In this document: piece by piece, positions 11,035-22,326 of the stretch
Position numbering within the stretch: position 1 is the stretch's first letter
Layout: every line of letters begins with the position of its first letter
Made by a program: the position numbers and the translations under genes
NCBI GenBank assembly: GCA_009829735.1
Contig: CM020620.1
Location: 62,001 to 126,000, forward strand
Direction: 5' to 3'
Source of the DNA: Pyropia yezoensis
Taxonomy: Eukaryota; Rhodophyta; Bangiophyceae; Bangiales; Bangiaceae
DNA length: 64,000 bases
The notes under the pieces: model-generated
What the model saw: only the letters and a program-made list of their open reading frames with translations
The model's database searches: none
Told to the model about the DNA's origin: nothing

Positions 11035-11815
11035 ATGATCGCCGCCCGTGCGGTGCGCGCCGCCGCGGCGCTCCGCACCCTCTCCCGCGCGTCGGTGCCG
11101 CGGCCGCCGATGGCGGTTGCGTCACCTGCTTGCGTCGGGGCCGCAGCGGTGGGAGCGCGGTTTTTGGCCGCCATGGCGAGCCCCACCACCACATCCACCA
11201 CTCCCCCCACCCCCGCCGCCACGGATGCGAAGGTGCGTATTTCTCGTCATTGTGGACTAGGGGGTGGTGGGGAGCAGATGAAGGCGATAATGGCAGCTAC
11301 TGTGTGGCTGCTCACTGTGTTGGGGCAGAGAGCGTGTGCGCTCGCAGTTGGACGATTGCGCCTGTTCCCTGACCGCCATTGGTCCTTACTCTGGGCGTCT
11401 CGAGACTGACCTGCTCGTCCTGCGCCGCGATGACCGATTGCCTTTTCTCCCTCGGCGCCTCTTGCTTTATCGCATCGCTACCGTACGACCGCAGCCAAAG
11501 TCCGACGCAGTGGCCAAACCACCAGCCGCTGACTCGGACGTGGACACCATCCCCGACTCATTTGACCAGGCGGCCGGTCTGGAGCGGGCGGAGATTGACT
11601 ACCCCGACATTTTTGCGCACAACGAGGTGTCTCGGGGGCCGTTCGGGACTGAGAGCAATCCGGCGTTGATTGAGTCTGCCTTCGACGAGCGGATTGTGGG
11701 GTGCACGGGGCAGGCGGCGCCGGCCGACCACGACCTGCACTGGCTGACGGTGAAGAAGGGCGAGCTCTGCACATGCCCGGTGTGTGGGCAGGTGTTTGCC
11801 TTGTCACCGCTATAG
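11035..11815 (+). CDS. COX5B: Cytochrome c oxidase subunit 5B, two exons
   Basis: Zinc-binding, nuclear-encoded subunit of respiratory complex IV on the matrix side. Exon 1 (11035-11232) encodes a 66-residue Arg/Ala-rich mitochondrial presequence. Exon 2 (11495-11815) encodes the mature domain with FDQAAGLERAEIDYPDIF, SRGPFGTESNPALIES, ERIVGC and LCTCPVCGQVFAL. The 262-nt intron has AAG|GTGCGT and CCGCAG| borders and a pyrimidine-rich acceptor tract; both joins are phase 0. Total 172 aa. Likely zinc ligands are Cys136, His145 (ADHD), Cys160 and Cys163: a Cys-His-Cys-Cys set as in plant COX5B, not the four Cys of animals. The acceptor is chosen for phase and the tract; an acceptor slightly downstream is possible. 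Confidence 0.92.
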
Positions 11816-14032
11816 CCGATTCCATCCAGTGTGCACGTGGTGCGCTTGGGGCAGACGATCATGGCGGCACAGGCTTACTTCATCGTGCATGCCTGGCTGT
11901 TTGTGTCGACGCCCTTGAGCCCACCGGCAATTCAAGCGCACTCTCTCTTTTTTGCGGTGTGAGCCCCGTGGATGGAGCGCGCTGTGTGCTTCTTCCTTTT
12001 TCTTCTTTGTAGGCTTCTACGCTTGCGTAGATAGTTGTGGTGGTAAGCGGGTCTGTGATGGTTTCGTTGTGGTGGCGCAGCTCTGGGCTCGTGCGGTCTG
12101 GGAGCTGAGTTGGTGCCTGTATGTGGGTGCTGCATGTGTCCTGTGTGAATGGTCGCTTGGTGTATTGTTTTTGTTCTGTGTTTTTCTCTGATTCCTGTGG
12201 CCACTGATCTGTTCAGCGCGCACGCCCAGTCAAGACTGCGAGACAGACGGGTGCCTAATCCGCCTGGGCGGTCTTGGCCGCTATACCCGCAGTGCGGTGG
12301 GAGCGTAGTCTACTATACTTGGCGGGTTGGGATCTGTGTGTGGGCCTCCGTCTTTGGCTGCGCCCACGCCGGCATACGCGTGCGTCTCCCCCTCACCGCC
12401 GACGGGGACGAGAAGGGGGGTGTGGCCACACAGCAAGGTCACAAGCACATCCACGAGAAACACGTCAATGCTGGACTGGGCGAGCAAATCCCCTCACGCC
12501 CCTGAAGAAAAACCCGACACCCGTCACACACAGAGAATAAGAAGCAGAAATGCGCCGCACACGCGCGGGACGCTACGCTGACAAAGGAAGGGTGGGGGTA
12601 GCCGATGACCTAGACTATGCCGTCAGTCCATTCCCACACTGCAGCCGCCACCGACGCGGGGCCACACAAGGTACCCCTGCCTCTGCCTCACCTCCGGCTC
12701 GTTACACTACTCCGTGGTGGATGCGCTGAACAGTTGTAAAAAGAGGAGGCTGCCCCTGAACAGCTGAAATGGTTCCAGCTTGATTGGACATTTAGGCAAT
12801 GTACCCGTGGACGAGCACTGTCTCGGGAAATACAGGAGATGTCCGCACTGACAGACGGTAAGTGTATCTGCTATTCACGGGGAAACCGAGGCGCGAGAGA
12901 GAGGGATGAGCACACGCTCGCACTGCTCCCCTCACCAGTTTGTTGCGCTGGCGTGGTTATGTGCTCTCGTGCTGTCTTGAGGGGCACGGACATGCAAGCA
13001 AGCTATGTACTGCACAGTGCTGCTGGCACTCCCCTCCATCCCGCGCGCCTCCATACACGCTCTGATCCTGCCTCCTCTCTGCCTCGGCCCGCCGTCGCCC
13101 GCCTCCCCCCCCCCCCTCTCCCCGCCGCCGGCCTGGCCGCCGCCGGCCTTGCCCGCCGTCGGTGGGGACGCCGCCTGGCGGAAGGCGTCTTGTCCGTTCT
13201 TTGCCTATGGAGGTGTAGCCTCCATCGGGTACTGTCCGCCCCGCCATGGAGCCAAGGATGGGGCGGGGGCGTTGAGCGTCCTTGATGATGGGCGGAGGGG
13301 GGGGGTGGGGGGGGTGGATGGTCACCATGCTAGCACGCCCGCCCCCTTCCCCCGAGGGATCCCCCCCGTGTGACGCGGCATCTGATGTGCGGAAAGGACG
13401 CAGGGTGGCTGCGGCGGGGGAGCGGGAGGCGGCCGCTGCCGCCGCGGCCGCCACGCCCCCCTAGTCGCGGCGTGGGGAGGGGGGGGGGGGGGGTTGGCGG
13501 GGAACACCCAGCGCGCCGCCGCTGCCTGCGTGCCGTCGGCCTCTACCCCCGCGTGCCGGTGTGCCGTGGGCGCGGGCGCGGGCGCGGGCGCTGCCGCGGC
13601 CACCCGCTGCCGCCGCCCCGGTGCCACGGGCCTACGTAGGCCCTACGCGTAGGCCCTACGCGTAGGCCCTACGCGTAGGCCCTACACGTAGGGCCATGGG
13701 CGCCGCGGCGGGGCGAGCCGACGCACTGCGCCCCGCCTCCCCCGCCCCGCCCCCGCCGGCGGCGGCTACTTGACCACCGCCCCCCCCCGCCCCTGTTCTC
13801 CTCTGCCAGTGGAGGCAGCGGCAAGGGCGGCACCAGCACCAGCGGGGCAGCGCCAAGGAAGTGTCCCGCCTGACAGACTGCTTCCTGTGGCCGCCGTGCC
13901 TCCCAGCCTACCCCCACCGGCAACGCCTTGTTGCCGCTCGCCCCACCGTCCACCCCTCCCCCCCCTCCCCTCCCCTCCCCCAGCTTCTCCCCACCATCGT
14001 CGCTCCCTGGCATATTCCCCCGGTGACGCGCC
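11816..14032. other. Intergenic region with T-rich stretch, no gene supported
   Basis: The 3' flank of COX5B turns T- and GT-rich (about 11945-12200), possibly a 3' UTR. 12600-13000 has moderate GC without a recognisable gene. 13000-13600 is C/G-rich with a long G run (about 13478-13493). A 13-bp tandem repeat is listed separately. Confidence 0.5.
13630..13694. repeat. 13-bp palindromic tandem repeat
   Basis: The unit AGGCCCTACGCGT is repeated with exact 13-bp spacing (ACGCGT at 13645, 13658 and 13671) with variant end copies, about 4.7 copies. Each junction contains the perfect palindrome CCTACGCGTAGG, so a single strand could form a series of small hairpins. It lies about 340 bp upstream of the metallo-beta-lactamase-fold gene. 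Confidence 0.9.
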
Positions 14033-15310
14033 ATGGCCGCCCGTCTCGCACCACCAGTGACCGCAGCGGCGGTCGTTGCCGCCGCTGTCGCCACGGCCAC
14101 CGCCGCGGCCATTGTGGCGGGCGCAGTGGCGCCGGCCGCGACGGCGGCGGCGGCGGCCACGGCAGCGGCGGTGCCCACCGAGGCGCCCACCGCTGGCTGC
14201 ACGGCCGCCCTGGCCGCCTGCCTCGACGGCCTGGTCCCCGGTGGCACCTGCGCCACGCCCCTGCCCGTGCCGCCCGCGTCGGCGCCCCCGGCGCTGCGGT
14301 CCCCCCAGGGGTACAACCTGACCCCACTCCGACCCGGGGTCTACTCCTACTATGACGGCGCCTACTTCTCCCTCCTCCTCCGCGACGGCCCCGCGCTGGC
14401 GCTGGTGGACTTTCCCGACTCGGCGGGCTCCAGCGTCCCCGACGGCAGCGGCACCCGCCTCACCGACGCCATCACCGAGGTTCTTGGCGGCGACGTCCCC
14501 GCGCACGTTGCCTTTGTGTACAGCCACCTCCATTTCGACCACATTGGGGCTGCCTCCCGCGTTGCCGCGTGGCTCAACACGACCTACCCAGACACACCCG
14601 TGACCATCTATGGCACTGCCGAGGTGACCGACCTGGTCGTGCAGTCTGCCTCCCGCCGGGCAGTGGCGCCGACGCTGGTGGTCGCGGCCCCGCGGACGGT
14701 GCTGGCGGTGGGCGCCCTGGAGGTGCAGCTGCTCATGGCGGGCGGTCACTCGGCGTCGGACCTAGCCATCTACATCCCCCCGTCGTGCGGCGGGGAGGGG
14801 CGGGGCAACGGCACCCACAGCGGCGACCACGACAGCGACGGGCGTGCGCCGGGCATTCTCCACCACGTGGACGTGGTTTTCCCCGGCTGGTCGCCGTTTG
14901 CCAACCTGGCCATCACCACCGACGTTGCCGAGTTTGTAGCTGTCCACGACACCCTCCTGGCGCTGGACTGGTCCATCTTTAGCGGCGGCCACCTGACCAA
15001 GCTGGGCACCCGGGGGGACGTGGCGGTGAGCAAGGCGTTTGTGACAGACCTCCTCGCCGCGGGGGCGGCGGGTGTGACGGGCGTCGGCCCGGACGCGTTT
15101 GGCGCGGCAGGCCTTGGGCAGGTGGCCAACGCGTCGTCGCCGGTAGCGGGCAACCTGTGGTACGCCTTCCTTGGCGTCGTCCGCCCGCTGCAGGTGGACG
15201 TGTGTGTCCGGCAGATGCTCGAACGGTGGGGGTGCGCGCTGGGCGGCCTCGACCTGACCGTTCGCTCCGCGTGCTTCACCGCCGTCACCCACGCGGTGCT
15301 GGCAGGGTAG
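14033..15310 (+). CDS. Secreted metallo-beta-lactamase-fold hydrolase
   Basis: 425 aa. The N-terminus (about 50 residues) is a long Ala/Val-rich hydrophobic stretch, consistent with a signal sequence or anchor, followed by a Cys-containing linker. The MBL signature HLHFDH supplies His165, His167, Asp169 and His170; His239 (GGHSASD), Asp280 (HVDVVFPGW) and His320 (SGGHLT) complete a two-metal site. The VDVVFPGW, later LxLDW and SGGHLTKLGTRGDV order resembles a subgroup of bacterial MBL-fold hydrolases as I remember them. Substrate unknown. Five further Cys after residue 380 suggest disulfides in a secreted protein. No intron is needed; the ATG at 14033 precedes the hydrophobic leader directly. 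Confidence 0.85.
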   Translation: MAARLAPPVTAAAVVAAAVATATAAAIVAGAVAPAATAAAAATAAAVPTEAPTAGCTAALAACLDGLVPGGTCATPLPVPPASAPPALRSPQGYNLTPLRPGVYSYYDGAYFSLLLRDGPALALVDFPDSAGSSVPDGSGTRLTDAITEVLGGDVPAHVAFVYSHLHFDHIGAASRVAAWLNTTYPDTPVTIYGTAEVTDLVVQSASRRAVAPTLVVAAPRTVLAVGALEVQLLMAGGHSASDLAIYIPPSCGGEGRGNGTHSGDHDSDGRAPGILHHVDVVFPGWSPFANLAITTDVAEFVAVHDTLLALDWSIFSGGHLTKLGTRGDVAVSKAFVTDLLAAGAAGVTGVGPDAFGAAGLGQVANASSPVAGNLWYAFLGVVRPLQVDVCVRQMLERWGCALGGLDLTVRSACFTAVTHAVLAG

Positions 15311-16599
15311 GGGGGGGGGGGGGGAAGGCGCGCAGTGAGACGGACGGAGGCGAGTAGGTAGGTGGCCAACAGGGGTTGGCACGGACGCGCCTGACGCACA
15401 CCTGGTGACGGCTGGCGCACCAGGGGGGGTGGAGCGGGGAGCCTCCCACCCGCCGCTGGTAGCACGAGAAAGCGGCGAGTATGTACAGTACGCTTACATC
15501 ATCCCATCAGGTCACGACCCACCGCCCGTCTCTTGTCCCCGCACTGGACTGGCGTCGGGTGGGGCGACCGCAACGGTAGGGGGACACCCCATCAGACGAC
15601 GGCCACAGCCCATGGGCAGAGCGGCGACAACGTGCGGCGCTGCCGCAGTGGCAAACGGCCGTTACCGCGGGGCCGGCCGCCATCACGCGACCGGCCCGCC
15701 GCCAGGCAGCGCTGAGGGCCAGCGAGCGCGGCCGGCGCGACGCCCGCGTCCACCAGCGACCGCCGCAGCGTGGCAGCCGCGCCACGGCGACAGCCGCCGC
15801 TAGCGAGGGCCGCCGCCTTTGACGGCCGTGGGCGGCCGACCGTCCCGTCCCCCGGCTCCACCGCACACAGGTTGGCAGCAGCACCCGAAGTGCCGTGCGC
15901 GGGCGGCGGAGCCGCACAGCTCGCCATCACAGCCCCCCCCCCTCAGCTGCCGGCGGTGTCCTGCTCATCGTGTGGGCAGGTGGGGGGCGTGGACGTCGCC
16001 GCCACACCCCGCAGCAGCCGCCGCCCGGCCACAGCTCGCGGCAGCACGCAACCACCGTCGCAGTGGCCACAGCCACACCCGCACCGCCAAACAGCCACAC
16101 GCACCACGGCTGCCGGCAAACGGCGCCGCCCGCGTGAGCGGTGCGGGGGCGCGTCGCGACCGGGCCGCTATGCCATCACCGCCGCCGCCCCACCGGAGGG
16201 AGACAGGGTGGCGGCCTCGGCCGCTACAGCCGCCGCCGCCGCCGCTGCCGTCGCCGCGGCCGCCGCCGCCGTCTCCACCACCACCAGCACCTCGGCGTCG
16301 CCACCAGCCCCCAGCCGCACCTCTGCGCGCGGACTGAACCCGCCCCAAGCGTGGGACACAGGCACGCACTCCACCCTCGTCGTGCAGGGGCCACCTGGCG
16401 CGGGCCGTGCACAGCAACCGCTGAGCATCGACAAAGGGGGTGAGGGGTGGACGACGAAGAAGAGAAATGCATAGCCCGGAAACCCAATGACGACAGAGCG
16501 CGACGTGCCATCCAGACGCGGCGGTTCTCTCCTCCCCGTTCCCCCCGGTCCCCCCCTGACCCCTGACCCCCCTCGCCCCTCCTCTCCGTCGCGGCCGCT
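15311..16599. other. Intergenic between convergent genes
   Basis: 1.3 kb separating the 3' ends of the MBL-fold and macro-domain genes. It begins with a G run (15310-15323). Minus-strand frames between about 15500 and 16440 contain Cys- and Ala-rich peptides in shifting frames, but no family was recognised and no single frame is convincing. Confidence 0.45.
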
Positions 16600-17478
16600 T
16601 CACACGGGCGTCCCCTCCCCAAGCGCCTCTTCCGCGGCCGCCGCCCATGTGTCATAGAGAGCTGGGCTATAAAGGTAGTACCACACCTCGTCCAGCTCCC
16701 CGCCCGCCTCGCCCCCCGCCAGACACCCTCCCTCCGCCGCCTCCTCTGCTAGCACCTGCATGTTGATGCTCGCCGCCGCGGGCGGCGGGTAGCGGTACAC
16801 CCCGCAGCTGAGCGCCGGGAAGGCGACGGAGCGGATGGACGGCTCCGCCGCCGCCAGCTGCAGCGACCGCCGCACCGCCGACGCGAGCAGCGGCGCCGAC
16901 GCGGCGGCGCCCGCATAAATGGGCCCGACGGCGCCAATCACGTACGCCGCCCCGAGGCGGCCTGTACCCCCCGGCAGCAGCACCACGTCACCCGTGCGGA
17001 CGCGGACACCGGGTGCGAGCAGCGGCAACGCCCGGCAGGCGGCGAGCAACGCCGGCCCCGCCGCCGCGTGGATGGCACCGTCGACACCCCTGCCGCCCAG
17101 CATGTGCTCATTCGCCGCGTTGACCACCGCGTCGGTGAGGGCGGTGGTGAGGTCGCCCAGCGCCAGGCGGAGGGTGGTGGTGGCCGCACCGGGCAGCACG
17201 TACCGCCGGCCGGGACGGTCGCCGGGGGAAGGCGGCGGGGGGTCCCGCCGCCACATGGCGGCGGAGGAGGTGACGGTGGTGGCGTCACGGCTGGCCGGGG
17301 GGGGGTGCCGACGCCACCCGCCCGGTGCGAGGCGGGAGTGGGGGCGGGGGCGAGTGGCAGCGGCGAGGGGCCGGCCACAGCACCGGCGAACGCCCGAGAC
17401 CAAGAGGAAAGCCCTGCGAACGAGGCACGCGGAGTGGGAGCCGCCAACAAACAAGAGCGACGGGGGAGGGCGGGGCAT
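16600..17478 (-). CDS. Macro-domain (ADP-ribose-binding) protein
   Basis: Macro domains bind or hydrolyse ADP-ribose derivatives, including O-acetyl-ADP-ribose and mono-ADP-ribosyl marks. The 292-aa frame has an N-terminal extension of about 90 residues rich in Arg, Ser and Pro, possibly an organelle-targeting sequence, then the domain from GDLTTALTDAVVNAAN (residues 108-123). The loop GGRGVDGAIHAAAG (128-141), GGTGRLGAAYVIGAVGPIY and SVAFPALSCGVYRYP follow in the MacroD-like order. The Asn-Ala-Ala-Asn and Gly-Val-Asp-Gly-Ala-Ile residues that contact ADP-ribose in hydrolytic macrodomains are present. The start is the first ATG of the frame; one at Met75 would give a cytosolic form. No intron is needed. 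Confidence 0.86.
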   Translation of the reverse strand: MPRPPPSLLFVGGSHSACLVRRAFLLVSGVRRCCGRPLAAATRPRPHSRLAPGGWRRHPPPASRDATTVTSSAAMWRRDPPPPSPGDRPGRRYVLPGAATTTLRLALGDLTTALTDAVVNAANEHMLGGRGVDGAIHAAAGPALLAACRALPLLAPGVRVRTGDVVLLPGGTGRLGAAYVIGAVGPIYAGAAASAPLLASAVRRSLQLAAAEPSIRSVAFPALSCGVYRYPPPAAASINMQVLAEEAAEGGCLAGGEAGGELDEVWYYLYSPALYDTWAAAAEEALGEGTPV

Positions 17479-17751
17479 GGTCGATTGGGCGAGGGGGGGG
17501 AGCGGCGAGGGGGGGGGGAGGGGCGAGGGCGGGGCAGGAGGGCCGACAGGATGGGCAAGACGGGTACGGCGTGGGCGCGCGAAGGGATTGAGACCAGCTT
17601 GCTACTTGCCCCGCCAACTGTGGGATCACGAGGAATACAGTACGACAGGCTCACAGGTACAAGCTTACAGTCGCCCGTCATTCTGCTTGCCTTGTCCGCA
17701 ACGACCGCTCTTCTTCGGGACCCCGTGCCTGGGCAAACGTTCATGGGCAAG

Positions 17752-20580
17752 GTCTGCATCCAGGCTGGCGGTGGGGTGGACCGGGTGTCGAATCAGTACA
17801 GCTGCGTTGAGTCGACGGTCAATGGCGCTGCGCTGGTCGCCGACAAGAAGACGGCGACGCCGTCGGGCGCGCGGCTGCTGCTGACGCGCGGAGAGAACGC
17901 GGCCGTCTAGCTTGTGGTCAAGGATGCGACGTACCGGCTCAAGGTGTGGTCGCCGATTGCCGAAACGTTGTGGAAGGGGGGTGCGGAGGACACTCCCCAC
18001 CTGGACATTGCTGCTGAGCTGCTCGGCTGCCCGACTGACCCCCACGGGGTGCTGGGCCAGTCTGCCCGCCACCTCACGTCGGCTGCCGTCGCGCGGTCGG
18101 CGGCGGACGAGGACGCGGCCGCGTCGGCCGACGACTTTGCCATTGAGGGCGTCGACGCCGACTAGCGGGTGTCGGGGCTGTTTGAGGCGGACTGTGTGAC
18201 GAGCGGCTTTGTCGCCCGCTCAGCGCGGGAGATTGCGGCCGTCCACATGGCGGCGGCGCGCGGAAGCCGCAAGCTGCTGTCGGAGGTGGAGCACGGCCGC
18301 AAGGCGATTGGCATTGCCGGGGTGCACGTGCAGAGCGTCAACGGTTTGTGCGGGGCGAGAGGGGGGGGGGGGGGGGGGGGCGGGGGGGGGGCCGGCTGAT
18401 AGCCACCAGCAACCAATCCTCGTCGAAGAGGGGGGGGGGCATTGGGGCGGGGGGGCGCCCGCCTGTGGTGCCCACCCGGGCCTGGCGAGCCTGTGCGCCA
18501 CCCGCAACTGTGCGCACCGGGGGGACATTCCGCACGACCTCAAGCAGCAGATCAAGCACACGCTGCAGAACAAGCTGCATCGCTGTCCGAGGCCAAAGGA
18601 CATGGTCACCTGCGAGGGGCTGCTGGAGCAGGTGACCGCGCCGGGGACTTATTCCAGCGGCTCGTTTGTGGCCGAGCGCGGCACCTTTCGCGACGAGCTC
18701 CGCGAGTTTTTCAACGCCACCGCCCTCGACGATCCCGTACAGGCGCTGGCCGACCGGGGCAGCGCCACTGCCGGGCGCCTGATGGGGCTCAAGCACGGGT
18801 GGGCATCCGCAGGGGAGCAGCTCGCCACCCTCAGCACCCTCCGCGCCGAGCTGCACGCCGCGGCCGCCGCTGCAGACGCTGCCGACGCGCAGGCCGCGCA
18901 CCTGACTGACGTGGATCTGGAAAAGTACACGGTGACGCTGCTGGCCGCGGTCGCCGGCGACATGGAGGGCGCCCTGGACTGGGCGGCCGCGCTGGGCGCG
19001 ATTGCCGCCGCGGCCACCTGTCTCGCGCTGTCTCGCGTCACATCGCCCGTGACCGAGGCGACGGCGGTTGCGGCGGAGCTGGGTGCCCTGGCGGAGCTGC
19101 CCGTGGTAGCGGCGGCCGCGGCGGCGGCACCCCCCCGCCGTTGCTGCGCGTGCGGGCGGCGGTGGAGCGGGCGGTGCGGCTCGTCGAAGCCCTCTGTGGC
19201 GGCGTTGCCGCCGTCTATGCCGACTGCGTCAGCCCGCTGGCGGCGGCGCTTGGCATGTTGGGCCCCGCCGCGACAGTTTTTGCAAAGGCAGAGGTCCGCA
19301 CGCACGCGGCGTTCCACATGGCCCGCGTCGCGTCGGTGGTGGGGCGGTCCGCCCGGGCCGCACTGGGCCTCCCCCCGTGGGACACCATCTGCCACGGGGG
19401 TGCTGGTTGCGCGCGACACGATTGGAGAAGTGGTCCGCCCCGCTAGCGAAGCACCCGTTGTGGCGGTGGTCGCCCGCTCCTCGGGGGAGGAGGACGTGCC
19501 TGGGTGGGTGCTGGGCGTCGTCCTCGGCCATGACCTGCCCCACCTCAGCCACCTGGGCGTGCGTGTGCGGCATGTGGGCGTTGTGGTTGTCTCGTTTGGC
19601 GCGTTTGTTGGGGGGGACGGATCCGTGGGGGGGCTCGCCGGCACCCGCATGTTTCTCGCCGTCGACGCGGGGGCAGGGCGGGTGGAGCTGACGCCCGCCC
19701 CAGCGGGGGCGGCCGGCCCAGACGGCACTGAGGCGCTGCCGGCCGCTGACGCCGCTGCGGCGGCGGTGCTGGAGGAGATTGGGGGCGTGGGCGTGCCGGC
19801 AAAGACGGTGATGGCAATCGTGGACGGGACGCCCGCGATGGGGGGCGCCAAGGCCGTGGTCGAGTGCCAACTGCGAGGACCTGGCGGCCATGAGCGGCGC
19901 CGGCCTGTACGACTAGCTCGCGGCGGTCCCCGCCGGCTCGGCCGACGCGGTTGCGACCGCCGTGCGGCGGGTGTGGGGCAGCCTGCGGTACGGCCGTGCC
20001 GCGTCGTTGCGGGCGACGGCGGGGGTGATGCACGGCGCGGCGGCCATGGCGGTGCTGGTGCAGGCCATTGTGCCCGCGGACGTGTCGTTTTTTCCCTCTT
20101 CCCGCAACCTGCTCGCGGCGGCGGGCGGCGGCAGGTGCGGACGCGCCCGCCGAGGCGTACCTCGAGCTGGCCGTCGGCATAGACGAGACACTCGCGCCGG
20201 CCGCCTCCCGAGGTACCCCCCACCGGGCGGCCGTTGCGCGCGACGGCACCGTCACCGAGGCGGCGGTGGCGAGCTACTCGGTCGTCGTTCGGCCATCGTC
20301 GTCGTTTTCAGAGACTGCTTCCGAGGGTGGCGACGACAGCGGCGGTGGCAAAGGTCTCGTGCCAACCGTCGTCGACTACGCAACGGTGCTCCTGACGACC
20401 GACGCTGCGTACCGGATGGGCGTGTACGGGCGGGTGGCGCGGGTGGTGGCGGGCCTCGAGGCGGCGCTCGGGGTCCCCAGGACACAGAGGGCGTCCTTGA
20501 CGCCGACGGCGAGCGAGGCACGTGGTGCAGACGCGTCCCGTGGTGGCCGCGGTGGGGGCTGGGGGGGGCCACTGACCACC
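17752..20580 (+). pseudogene. PWD: Phosphoglucan water dikinase (PWD/GWD3) relic
   Basis: PWD phosphorylates C3 of starch glucosyl units already phosphorylated by GWD; in red algae this would act on cytosolic floridean starch. Recognisable blocks are AHRGDIPHDLKQQIKHTLQ, NKLHRCPRPKDMVTCEGLLE and FRDELREFFNA (18515-18720), the phosphohistidine domain LPHLSHLGVRVR (about 19535-19570), the ATP-binding block ANCEDLAAMSGAGLYD (about 19865-19914), and the C-terminal DTEGVLDADGE and VVQTRPVV (about 20480-20550). The coding blocks change frame at least four times, and three in-frame TAG codons occur (17908, 18163, 19914). The arginine-serine motif normally before ANxEDL is lost by a small deletion. 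No carbohydrate-binding domain is visible at the 5' end, so it is also truncated or its start is unrecognised. Poor homopolymer accuracy could explain some shifts but not three stops. Confidence 0.8.
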
Positions 20581-20922
20581 TCGCGGCGCTGTGTGCAGCA
20601 ACTCCCTCCCTCCCCCCCTTTTCCACAGACACCACTCCTTCAACTCCGCCGCGCTGCAATCTCGGGCCGGCCGACACCTGTACGAACTCTCTCCACGGGC
20701 ACTACCGGCGCTGCCGCCGCGACAGCAGCGGCAGGCGCGTCACCCGCGGCGCTTTTGACGAGGCTGCTTCCCCCCCTTTCACCGCTGCCACCGTCGCCAC
20801 CGCCCCTACCCTCCTCTGCTAGGCAGGCAACGGCGGCGTCCTGGCCCACTGCCGCCGGCGCCGCCGCCGCCCCCCGGACCGTCGCGCTGCCGCGGCTGTC
20901 GCCAATGGCAGCGGCCGACGCA

Positions 20923-20986
<64 letters not shown>

Positions 20987-22326
20987 GCCCGACGGTCGAC
21001 GCGTAACGGGCAATCGTTTTTTGAGGGGTAGCTCACGTCCCCCCTCGCCCCAGCCTTCCGGCCGCCGCCGCCGCGGACACCCTTCCGCGCGATGGGCCTA
21101 CGCGCCACGGCAGCGGCAGCGGCGGCGCCATCGCCGCGGCCGCCGCCGCTGCTGCCGCCGCTACCATCGTGAGAGCTGTCGCCCGCCGCGGCGGCGACGT
21201 GTTGTAAATTCTAGGTGGTATGCCGCGCCGCAGACCTTGCGTGGACCGTCTCCCGTCACTCCCTTGCAGTGCTAGAGTGGAAGGTGTCGCTCCAAAAGTC
21301 CCCGCCTTCTTCTCCCTCTCGCCCCCGAGGCTAGGCCCCCGCGGTGGGCCTGCACAAATACTGCACTCCCCCTCAGGCGGCGCCAGCCATCCGGCAGGCG
21401 TGGCTTCACTGCCTCTGCGCTTTCCCACGCTTCCCACCACGCTGGGGGGGAGCCTTGTGGGGCACGCCGTCGGCGCGTGCAATCCCTCGACGGCTGCAAC
21501 CATACCCCCGCTGTGCTGCCAGCCTTCCTATCCTCTCATCCTGCGTCTTTCCGCGCGGAACTGTTGTCCTATGTACATGTACATACACAAATTGTGGGCA
21601 GCAGAAACCGTCAATCACGACCGCCCCCTCCAGCCTTCAGCTTCGTCGCTAACCAGGCTGGGTGGATGGCGCCACGGGTCGTTGTTGCAGGTTGGTGGCA
21701 CTCTCAGCCGGACAGAAGACAGTCCTGCCGGCATTCCGCCCGGGGGGAAGGCAGCGCTGGGTAGATGCTCCCCCCATCCGGGTGCACAACACGGCGGCAG
21801 GCGTGGGAGGGGGTCGGAGGAGAGGGCGTCGCCCGTGACGCCGACGAGGTTTGCGCGGCGCATGCAGCAACAGCTCCCACAAGCGGGAGCGTTAGGGGTT
21901 TCCCGTGGCGGCCCGCTGGGCGACAGCCGAGGGGGGGGGCACAATGAGACAGTACGGAGACCGGTGCGGGTGCTGGTGGACGGGAGGGGTTGTGGTCCAC
22001 GATCCGCGCACTGACGACCAGGAAGTGCCCGTATCGCACCGACGCCATACCTGAAGAGTCCACTGCGCATCGCAACATGGCGGTAGCGTCTCGGCGAGCT
22101 GCGGTCCCAGCGGCAGCATCGCCGCCGCCATTCGCGCCACCGTCCCCCGCGCTCGTCAGCGGCGAACCGAGGGCCAGGGGGGCGGTCTCCACAACCCCTG
22201 CCCCCCCCCCTCCGCCGTCGCGGCCATTGCACCCGTTAAAGCCAGCAGCGGTAGCATCTGCTGCACCATCACGCGTGTGGCCAGCGCGGGAATCGCTGCC
22301 ACCTTCTGGGCAAGGCACGACCCCGC
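20581..22326. other. Intergenic region, no gene supported
   Basis: Contains a GGC microsatellite (listed separately) and GC-rich low-complexity frames. A minus-strand stretch (21704-22270) could hold a short secreted protein, but only if a G/C run near 22200 is mis-sized. 21540-21640 has moderate GC without a recognisable feature. Confidence 0.45.
20923..20987. repeat. GGC trinucleotide microsatellite
   Basis: About 21 uninterrupted GCG/GGC units. Read on the plus strand it encodes polyalanine in a frame that ends at 21006, but nothing around it supports a real protein. Confidence 0.95.

Noticed and set aside
15507-16440. Minus-strand Cys/Ala-rich frames between the MBL-fold and macro genes
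   Set aside because: Suggestive peptides occur in different frames, but no family, consistent frame or start was found.
20923-21006. Polyalanine end of a plus-strand frame
   Set aside because: It is a GGC microsatellite read as protein; no supporting coding context.
21704-22270. Possible short secreted protein, leader MVQQMLPLLALTGAMAATA in a neighbouring frame
   Set aside because: It needs a mis-sized G/C run to connect the leader with the body, and the body has no recognised domain.
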